Source of the DNA: Macrothele yani
Taxonomy: Eukaryota; Arthropoda; Arachnida; Araneae; Macrothelidae
NCBI GenBank assembly: GCA_039090855.1
Contig: CM077007.1
Coordinates: forward strand, 13,875,515 to 13,939,514
DNA: 64,000 nucleotides
Reading direction: 5' to 3'
Below are positions 55,968-64,000 of the stretch, piece after piece. The position numbers were made by a program, and so were the translations under genes. Each line of letters starts with the position of its first letter. Positions within the stretch are counted from its first letter, which is position 1. The notes beneath the pieces are model-generated. The model ran no database searches. It had not been told where the DNA came from and was given only the letters and a program-made list of their open reading frames with translations.

Positions 55968-56399
55968 CTACTGTGGTGTGCAAAAGAATTGCATCACCTG
56001 CAAAAACCATGAATTTTTAAGTTTAACTCTTTTTTTAACTAACTAATTTTCATATTTATTTCATTGCTTACTAACTAATTTCCATATTTGTTTCATTGCT
56101 TATGTGTCATTAGATGCAAAATTTAATGGAGATTTCAAAAATGTCTTAGTTTTTCCTGTAGCTACTTCTGTTCTTAAGATATGGCATAAAATATGGGGTT
56201 TGACAAACACATTGAAATTCACGTTAGCTGCATATCAGTTGTTACAGCCAATCATAGACATTTTTTTACTAGATTGGCTGCTTCCTAATGCTATCGTAAT
56301 CCTACTGCAGCTTTTATGAGGGTTGACACATAGCTACTAGAACATTATAGTGGTCGTTTCTTGTTGTTATTAGGGTATAATTTGTGTACATTCTCAATA

Positions 56400-57408
56400 A
56401 TGGTTAAAACTGCGGAATTGTCCACAGCGGACAGAGTAAGAATAGTTGTTCTGCATGAAGAAGGATATTCTTCAAGGCAAATATCTGAAAGAGTGGGCTG
56501 TAATCAATCTACAGTTATTAGGTTACAGAAGAAATTAAAAGACACTGCTGATATTAAAAATATGCATTGTAGTGGAAGACTCAGATCCACTACAACCAAA
56601 CAGGACAGAGTGTTCAGAAAGCTAAGCTTTGGTAGACAGGAGGTTCAATTCAACTGAATTGCTACAAAGATGGTCTGAAGTGACTGATGTTACAGTTAGG
56701 AGGAGGCTGCTTCACTATGACTTACGTGGCTGCAAAGTTAGGCGTAAACCACTGTTAAGTGCAAATCAAAGACAGCGTAGACTTCAGTGGGCAAAACAGC
56801 ATGCCTCATGAACAAGCAAGCAATGGGGAAAATGTTCTTTTCAGTGATGAATCAGTATTTTGCCTTAATGGAAATCAGAGTTGTGCCTATGCAAGGAGAA
56901 TCAAGCATGAAGAATTCCATCCGAGTTGCTTAGTGACTACTGTTAAGCTCCTGGTGATGGTCATGGTTTGGAGCTGCATGTGTGCACATGGCGTTGGAAA
57001 CCTCCATATTGTTGATGTTACGGTAAAGCCCAGAAATGCATCTGGATACTAGAAAACAAGATGCTACCATCATCTAGAAGACTTCATGATGGCAATTTAA
57101 TTTTTCAAGGTGACAGTGCTCCCTGTCATCGTGCTAAAGTAGTGAAAAAGTGGTTTCAAGGGGGGAAATGTTCAGCATCTTGATTGGCCACCACAGTCAC
57201 CGGACTTAAACCATATCAAAACATTTTTGGTTCAAAGTGTCATATGAACCGTCAAAAAAGAAGCCAGCAACCAAAATTCAACTCATTGAAAATGTAATTC
57301 AAATTTGGAATCATATTGTTCATCCCAATCTTTTACAAAAACTTGTTCACAGTGTGCCAGAAAGATGCAAAGCTGTTATTAAAGCTAAAGGCTGGGCAAC
57401 AAAATATT
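56400..57408 (+). pseudogene. Tc1-like transposase, degenerate
   Basis: The start at ATG 56400 gives VKTAELSTADRVRIVVLHEE and QISERVGCNQSTVIRLQKKL, a helix-turn-helix DNA-binding domain. After a frameshift near 56640 come TVRRRLLHYDLRGCKVRRKP and, in a third frame, VLFSDESVFCLNG (first catalytic Asp) and MVMVWSCM. Then QGDSAPCHRAK (second Asp) and WPPQSPDLNHIKTF, where the expected catalytic Glu of the PIE motif is replaced by Lys unless a further shift occurred. Not functional. Confidence 0.8.
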
Positions 57409-57438
57409 AGGTACATTTTATAATTTTACTTCATTGTA

Positions 57439-58204
57439 CAGGGTGTTTCATAAAGAATGTCCCGATTTGAAAAGTGGATATCTCTGCAACCACGAACCAC
57501 CGATGAATGTGACTCGTATCATGTCTATGGGCGTGGCCCAGAGTTTGGTATGATTACAGCTAGATGGCAGCACGAGCGTCCAAACAGCTGCTACGCTTAG
57601 TGAGTGAGAAGATGGCGTCGAGGCAACAGAAGACGTTTTGTGTGCTCGAATTTAGCAAGACCAAGTCTGTAATTACGGTTCAGCGTGCGTTTAAACGGCG
57701 TTATGGCAGTGCTCCACCAGTGAGCAAAACATTCGTCGTTGATATCGACAATTTGAAAAAACAGGGTGTTTGTGTAAGGGAAAGAGTTCTGGGCAACACA
57801 TTGCCTCAGCTTTGGATTGGGCGCAGGGGACCCTATGACTCGGCACTACACGCTTGGCCTCCGAGATCTCCACACATCACACCATGTGACTTTTTTTTTT
57901 ATGGGGATATGTAAAAGACCGTATTTATGCTCCCCCTTTACTCGCTGACTTGGATGAGCTCCAAACGAGAATCACGACTGCAGTAAATTTTGTGACTGAA
58001 GACACTCTTCGACGCGTTGGGGATGAATTAATCTATTGGCTTGATGTCCGTGCAGCAGGTGGAAAGCACATTGAGCATTTGTAATTGTGGTGAGCAAAAC
58101 TTTAGACCTTCCTTCATACTTGGCTCTTTGTTTTGTAACTATCCCACATTTGCCTTATTAAATATACTACTTTGAAATCGGGTCATTCTTTTTGAAACAC
58201 CCTG
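57439..58204 (+). mobile_element. Internally deleted mariner-like element nested in the Tc1 element
   Basis: Ends CAGGGTGTTTCATAAAGAAT and its approximate complement, with TA on both sides (57437-57438 and 58205-58206). The reading frame starts MASRQQKTFCVLEFSKTKSV (N-terminal DNA-binding region), passes FKRRYGSAPP, and then jumps directly to LPQLWIGRRGPYDSALHAWP and PRSPHITPCDFFFYGDM, the C-terminal catalytic region. The central part with the first two catalytic acids is missing. At 766 bp it could move only with a transposase from elsewhere. Confidence 0.8.
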
Positions 58205-58504
58205 TATTTCTGTATTTAAATGTTATTTCATTCCTTATGAATTACAAAAATGATTTATTGCTGTAAACCTAAGTATTGGATAAATGATCCTTTTCATAAT
58301 AATTTCAACTTAGTCATGATTTTTGTAATGTATCTTAAGAACAGAAGTAGCTACAGGAAAAACTAAGACATTTTTTATGTCTTTTAAATTTTGCCACTCA
58401 TAACATATAAATAATGAAATAACTATGAAAATTAGTTAAACAAAGAGTTAAACTTAAAAATTCGGTTTTTACAGGTGATGCAATACCTTTGCACACCACT
58501 GTAG

Positions 58505-59498
58505 TATCATTTGTCAGCACATCAACTCTGGTGGTAATCTATGCAATGACTTTTCCTTAGTGTTGTGTGACATAACTTAGGATCCCTTGGTGTTGTGGGT
58601 CCCCAATAGATAGGGGCCACAAGATCCCTTTAAATAATTTCCCTAACATTCATTACAGTTGCAATTTGAAAGAAATGCTCTCTTTTATAATTGCATAACA
58701 TTTGAAGTAAAATTTTGTTTTTTTAAAATAGGCTCCATAAATCTGCTTTTTATGTTTTTATTGCACCAAACAAACTGTACAGGTTTCACTTGTTTCTTAT
58801 TGAACCCCAGGAAGGAAATTGATATCACTGTGCCTGCTCTTAGTCAATGTTTTGATTGATTCCCTTATTGACTAACCTTCATCACGCCTAGAGAAATCAG
58901 ATGCCACCCCAATGCTCCTAAGCATAATTTGGGAGGAAGGTGGGAGCACCGCCTCTCCAATGTTTTTCACTTTCCCAAATGCTTATATTTTTTATTGCTT
59001 TCAAATAATACATTTTATGAAAAGTTAACTCAAGTTTTAACTTCATGAAGGTAAAATTATGCTGAGAATCTGTTATTGAACTGCCAAAAAATGTATCTTA
59101 AATTTTTTGAAATGCTACATGTTAAGCTTTTGGTAGTCTATGCCTCCCCAGAAAATTGCTCAAGTTATGCTTAGGGAAACACACATTGTTTTTGGTTGTG
59201 TAGGAATAAGAATTATCTACTGTTTTCTTAATCCAGAAGGTCAGCTAAGCTACTAAGCAGGAAAATTCCCCTTCAGCAATCAATCCCTCGAACTTAACCA
59301 TTAGCCCTTTGGCCTTTTTATTGGTGTGATTTTCCCCACTCCCAATTTTTTTCTTTTTACATGATTTATATAATATTATATATATCATGTATATAACATA
59401 TATTTTTATTATGCTAATATGCATTGAACTTATGTGCTTAAAAGTTGTCGTTACCTATTCAAAATAACTAAAAGTGCGCGAAACCAAGTTTTGTTGGA
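58505..59498. other. No recognised genes
   Basis: AT-rich, with a TA-rich stretch near 59365-59410. Nothing recognised. Confidence 0.45.
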
Positions 59499-59638
59499 AA
59501 AGTGAATGCTAAATAATTTTTTATGGGATAGTCCAACTTTTTCACTACGCTACTGCTAATGAAACTGGACATTTAGATGCGAGCCATCTTTGCACGATGA
59601 GTAATGATAAAAGGTAGCAAGCACTAAAAACATGTAAT

Positions 59639-60510
59639 TACTGTATTTATCGGCGTATGACACACACTTTTTTCCCTAAAATTTTGGGCTTAAATTCTAT
59701 CTGCGTGTTATACACATATACTACTTTTTTTATTTAAACTTAGGTAAAATGAATACTGCTGCAGAGTGTGATGCATCCTGACGTTGCCAAATGTTAACAG
59801 TTTGGTATCATTTTTACTCTAACTGCAATACATATCTCTTCTGTTTTCTGATGGATCTTGTTAAAAGTGGTATCAATACAATTATCTTCAGATTCACACA
59901 AAAAAAATTGAGATAGACTCCTGATTTACCTTTTTTAAGTGCCCGAAATACTCACTTGCTTTAGAAGTGAATGCAAAGTGCCATGTTAAGCCTAAGAGTC
60001 TGCTCTTGTTCAGTTGTTTTCACGGCACAACCTGCTTAAGCAGCAGCTGCTCGGGGAAAATATGATAAAACTTTCAGTGATGTCCCAACTCCGTGGCTGA
60101 CGGTTAGTGATAAAAATTGTTAGTGTATGCATGGTCGTGTCGTGCTGGTTTGAGGGTATCATTTCTCGTGACGATGACCATGCATTATTGTCAAACAGCG
60201 TTGGTTTAAGGAACCCAGACTTCTGGCTGTTTTTTTATTTTTTAGTCTGTCTCATCACTTTTCAAGATAGCAGTGATTCTGATTAAAAATTTTGTAACAG
60301 GTCTAATATCCAAGTTTTTTCTTTCAAACAGATGTTTTTTCTTTCATATTATTTTCCTTATAAGTAGTATAAATATTAATAAACGTGTGTTGAGTTATCT
60401 AAAATACATTCAGAGCTCCCACGTCATTTATTTTAAATTTAAGTGGGTTTTTTTTACTCAAACTTCCTTCTTAAAATTAGGGTGCGTGTTATATGCCAAT
60501 AAATGCGGTA
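59639..60510. mobile_element. TIR element inserted in the left foldback arm
   Basis: Left end TACTGTATTTATCGGCGTAT and right end (complement) TACCGCATTTATTGGCATAT are inverted repeats of about 28 bp, related to those of 33203-35274. 872 bp, no recognised protein. It interrupts the left foldback arm, which reads continuously across it when compared with the right arm, so it is younger than the foldback. Confidence 0.6.
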
Positions 60511-60541
60511 AATTAAAAGTAGTTAAAATATATAGAAGCAC

Positions 60542-60570
60542 TTTCAAACCACCATGTGGTTCATCTTCAG
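60542..60570 (-). ncRNA. Hammerhead-like ribozyme core (left arm)
   Basis: On the minus strand: CTGAAGA, one T, a 7-bp stem GAACCAC/GTGGTTT with an ATG loop, GAAA, then AG, with CT some 20 nt later that could form a minimal stem III. Confidence 0.5.
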
Positions 60571-60736
60571 GTAAGAGTCAAAACTAACAAGTAACAACAC
60601 AGTTCCTTAAGTAATTTATCGCTGAAGATTCATGACTCATAATTTATGATGCATGAGCAGGAGTGGATGGACAACTGGAAGAAACTACAATTGTACATTT
60701 GAACTGTGTTGTTATAGTGTTAGTTTCGACTCTTAC

Positions 60737-60765
60737 CTGAAGATGAACCACATGGTGATTTGAAA
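60737..60765 (+). ncRNA. Hammerhead-like ribozyme core (right arm)
   Basis: CTGAAGA, one T, stem GAACCAC/GTGATTT (one mismatch), GAAA. Mirror of 60542-60570, slightly decayed. Confidence 0.45.
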
Positions 60766-60885
60766 GTACTTGTTTGTATATGTTTTAACTACTTTTAATT
60801 AAATTACTCGTTTTTAGTGCTTGCTACTTTTTATCATTACTCATCATGCAAAGACTGCTCCCATCTAAATATTGTGTTTTGTGGA

Positions 60886-62902
60886 TGAGATCTATTTCCG
60901 GAGATGAAATGAGAACTGAAAATGTCATCAAGTTGTTCTCTAGCATATGAGCGTCTTCTCCTTTGGTTCTAGTTCACAAGCAAATAGGTCCAAATATCTG
61001 TAAGATTAAAGTGCTTTCATGATACTTCCATGACATGCTTTAGAAGGGCAATACTTCGGACAATTTGGGTATGGCTAAGCTAAATAGTTTTACACTGTCA
61101 ACAGAAGCAACAGCCACAAGCATGGAAGTGCTCACCCAGAAGATATAAAACATAATATTTTCATTACCATCACTGAATTGTGATAATTTAAATAAATGCT
61201 GTTTAGAAGGGCTACTTTGGAAATGACAGGAGTATCATAATTTTCAGATTGTGTTGGAGGGTTTCTTACTGGTTGTTTTGTATTCTGTTAGTCTTGGCTG
61301 TTTGACTGATATTATTAACAGAAATAATATCATCAGATGCTTTTTATTTGAAAAAAATCAATGGAAGTAATAATTATTATGAAATGTCCAAATAATCTAA
61401 AAGGTGTAAGTTCTTGGAAAAGAAATTTTTAATGATAGCCACATGATCTCTTTTGATGGTTTTAACACCAATCCCAAGGAAATCCTTGCTTCCAGAACTT
61501 GGCCATTGCTGGAAGTTTTTCTTAATGTTAGAAACACACTAATACTGCCTGTTTGGTATCAGTGCTTAATCATGGATTATCTTTTCACTCTCAGTATCTT
61601 CGGAGGGGATAAAAAAATTATCTGGAGGATCAAAGTTGAAAGCATTTGTCAAAACTGAAAAAAATCCATTTCATCTACTGTCCCTATTTCTCTTTCTTCT
61701 TCTTCTTCTGTTTTTTTTAAACCCACATACTGATTTGCTTTTTATGTTGGAGCTAATGCCAGTAATGAAAGCATTGAGGCAGCTTCCTTGAATGGTCAAT
61801 TGCATCCATTGGAAAATGATTGTTGTTTTGCCACAAATCCATTTCAAAGCCTGTAGAGAACTGTTATATTGGTAGGAGAAAGTTATTGCCATTTTTAAAA
61901 TGTCAGAGATTTTCCACTGTTAACTGTATGACCAATGCACTAAATTACATTATTTACATGGACCATGAAGTGTTGAGATGTCTTGTAAATTTTAAGAGTC
62001 TTAAGGGTGAAATTACTAGGTCAGTTGAGAAGCATAAGAATATAATCCAACCCTGAAATTTGGAGTCACTGCCCATTCTGTAAGACAATATAATTCCTTG
62101 GATTACGTATAGATTACTGCAAAACTTGTTCCCACTCTTATTTACTTCCATCCAGAGCCTTCTCTTTCTTTGTTACAAGTAACAAGAGCATGCACCATAT
62201 GTGGGGAATCCTAGTGATTGCTGTAACTTGAATCCTGTGCATCAGGCCCAATCATTTAGTGGATGATACTTCTGATTCTTCCAAGACACAACTTTTGAGT
62301 TATTGCAGTGCTTATCATTTAGACCTGTTATTAAAAAGCTATGGAACTATTTGGACACTTAACAAGCTAAAAATAGATGAGATATATCAAATATGGAAAA
62401 GTCCCAGTATATACATGTGGCTGGCAATAATTGACATAATCAAAACAGTTCCACAAAGCATTATTTTATTATGCAACTATCTGTTGCATCCTTAGTCAAA
62501 AAGATATCTTATGTAATTTGTTACAGCTCAGCAGGAAGCTGTTTTATGCATGCCAGATCCTGTGGAATAGTACAGATTTTTTTTCTGGTTGTGAGTGTAA
62601 GCAAGAGGACTTTTATTGTCTGTGGAAACACTGGAGATAAAAAATTACCACTGACACTGTGATTCATGTGGTTCAAAAGGGGTGGGATCAACATCAGGGA
62701 TGCTTTCCAGATCATCAACATGTCTTCATATTTTGAAAGAATTGCTTTTATGTTATGAAAGTGCTGCAAAAAGGCAGATGGTGAACATTGACATCTCTTG
62801 GTCATAGTGACAATGTGAGGACATATGTTATAAAGTGATCTGAAATCTATGCTATGAAAAATGAGTATTAATAATACAGCAACAATCATCCTTATCTGCA
62901 GT
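60886..62902. other. No recognised features
   Basis: AT-rich, with open frames up to 129 codons (62521-62910, minus) but no recognised motifs or splice-supported exons. Confidence 0.4.
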
Positions 62903-63335
62903 TTATTCATTCAGCATTAAAATTACTGCAAACTGCACTGTATTCTGAAAGAAAGGAAATTTTGTTGTGACTTAGATGTGCATAACCTGCCAAGAGTAAA
63001 ACAAGATTATATGAACTCTGCTATTTTGTACACATTCCGAAGGAATGTGGAGTTATTTTCTGATACCAGTGTGACAGGAAATAGATTGTGCTGTTTTGCC
63101 AGTTGACCTACCAAAAAATAATTTATTCAGCTTTGAAATTCCTATGAACTACAGTGTGATCTGGAAGAAGGAACTTTTGTTGTGACATAGAAGTGCATAA
63201 CCTGCCAAGAATGAAATGAGATTATATGAACACTGCTATTTTATACACATTCCAAAGGAATGGGGAATTATTTTCCGATACCAAGGGGACTGGAAATAGA
63301 CTGGAAATGCTGTTTTTCCAGTTGACCTACAAAAC
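62903..63335 (+). repeat. Tandem duplication, two ~216-bp units
   Basis: The blocks GTGCATAACCTGCCAAGA, GATTATATGAAC, CTGCTATTTT and CCAGTTGACCTAC recur about 216 bp apart, with about 80% similarity. Neither copy has a convincing reading frame. Confidence 0.85.
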
Positions 63336-63508
63336 ATTAATTCACAGGACAGTTTGTGAAACTTCCAGTGTAGTGGTTTTTGGAAGGAAGTTTTGTCTGT
63401 TCCATGGCTTTGAATGCTTCAAGAGAAAGCCAACTGAAATATGATTTCTATGAAAGCAAGGTGTGACATAAAAGTGACTAACACAGCCTTTAAGAAAAGT
63501 GATCTAAT

Positions 63509-63572
63509 GAAATTGTTCATCATATGCTGGAAAAATAAATGAAATTGTTCATCATATGCTGGAAGAATAAAT
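63509..63572 (+). repeat. Tandem duplication of 32 bp
   Basis: Two adjacent copies of GAAATTGTTCATCATATGCT plus 12 bases, differing at one position. Recent slippage. Confidence 0.9.
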
Positions 63573-64000
63573 GAAATGTTCTGTGAAATTGCTGCAGCTC
63601 TGAAGAAAGTTCCTGCAGTATTATAATGAAGTTAAACTACTTGGTATTCCAAGTGCAGCAGTAACCATGTTCTTGGTACAGAGTATCAATCAAACTTTTA
63701 TGCCTTACCATTCCATTTTGTGGAGAACAGTGAACAGTGACTGTTTCAATATTTTGCCTGATACATCTTTTCTGTGTAAGATGAACTGAAATTAGTGTCC
63801 TTATAGTAAAAGAGCATGTTTATATCTCTCAAGGTAAACATTTGTTGTGAAGTAGCTGCTATGGTTTGTACCTGAAATAAAATTAAAATATGTTTCTATA
63901 TGCAAGAGTTGAAACCACGGGCTGAGATAATCCTGACCCCCCCCCCCAAAAAAAAAGATGACTTAAAAGAAACCTCCCCATGTATCATTGAACTCTCTCC
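63573..64000. other. No recognised features
   Basis: AT-rich; a short C-run followed by an A-run at about 63940-63957. Nothing supported. Confidence 0.45.

Larger units (their letters stand above)
55968..58504 (+). mobile_element. Tc1-like transposon with long inverted repeats and a nested mariner derivative
   Basis: Ends CTACTGTGGTGTGCAAAAG (left) and complement CTACAGTGGTGTGCAAAGG (right). Inverted similarity continues inward about 200 bp, including CTTAGTTTTTCCTGTAGCTA at 56145 and its complement near 58370. Two direct copies of a 33-nt block (CTAACTAATTTTCATATTTA and following) at about 56038-56102, and a third inverted near 58405, look like transposase-binding sites of IR/DR-type Tc1 elements. 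The body carries a transposase pseudogene (56400-57408) and a nested element (57439-58204). Confidence 0.8.
59571..60875. mobile_element. Large foldback element with two facing hammerhead-like motifs
   Basis: The left arm is split: 59571-59638 and 60511-60604, interrupted by a TIR element (59639-60510). The right arm is 60702-60875. The restored arms are about 160-175 nt. Each holds a hammerhead-like motif (minus 60542-60570, plus 60737-60765). GTTTTGTTGGA at 59488-59498 and the near-repeat TGTTTTGTGGA at 60875-60885 may be an imperfect target duplication with a 72-nt left tail (59499-59570). No coding sequence. Same plan as the other foldback loci, but older. Confidence 0.5.

Noticed and set aside
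61443..63444. Several 60-130-codon open frames treated as small genes
   Set aside because: No motifs, no splice support and no consistent codon pattern. Such lengths are expected by chance in AT-rich DNA.

Overview
This is AT-rich animal genomic DNA, not bacterial. It has no operons or long dense coding stretches. It holds at least two small spliced exons with AG/GT borders, TA-rich microsatellites, and many transposable-element copies typical of invertebrate genomes. The mix of RTE-type LINEs, Tc1/mariner elements, a hAT element and Penelope-like elements (PLEs) with GIY-YIG endonucleases suits an arthropod, perhaps a chelicerate. The sequence alone does not prove the lineage.

Host gene: the only cellular coding sequence I can defend is two plus-strand exons, 12649-12731 (second half of a cysteine-rich C1 domain) and 25467-25551 (a basic, Ser/Thr-rich segment). 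They join in frame across a 12.7-kb intron full of transposons. A possible third exon lies at 27323-27419.

Layout: 765-1243 is a short element with a hammerhead-like motif and target duplications. 1318-5473 is a Tc1-like transposon into whose start codon a head-to-head PLE dimer (1431-4409) has inserted. 5569-11702 holds three RTE LINE copies. 12.6-17.1 kb has the C1 exon, a tandem repeat, a dead mariner and a small PLE. 17.15-21.6 kb has two more RTE copies. 23.4-25.2 kb is a YIDD-box reverse transcriptase pseudogene. 29.5-36 kb has a TTAA-flanked MITE, two mariners and a TIR element with a nested RTE fragment. 36.0-38.9 kb is a PLE remnant with 325-bp inverted flanks and a nested SINE-like insertion. 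39.7-39.9 kb is a 207-bp mini-element. 40.3-42.7 kb has an RTE fragment and a ~140-bp tandem array. 44.3-48.6 kb is a nearly complete hAT-type transposon. 48.6-49.3 kb has inverted tRNA-like repeats. 50.5-52.2 kb is a second head-to-head PLE dimer, of another family. 53.2-55.3 kb has a Tc1-like pseudogene and another PLE. 56.0-58.5 kb is a Tc1-like element with a deleted mariner nested in it. 59.5-60.9 kb is a large inverted repeat with two facing hammerhead-like motifs and a nested TIR element.

Main observation: eight loci carry the same motif (CTGANGA or a close variant, one extra A/T, a stable stem-loop, GAAA). Four are in recognisable GIY-YIG PLEs, one is in an inverted PLE dimer with a degenerate core, and three are in elements with no coding sequence. 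Six loci combine inverted arms, an 11-13-bp direct duplication and a one-sided 28-86-nt tail. This describes a recurrent foldback architecture for hammerhead-bearing PLEs, including short ORF-less forms that were probably mobilised in trans. Hammerhead motifs in PLEs are already known. The foldback plus duplication plus tail architecture, and the ORF-less derivatives, are the part worth testing.
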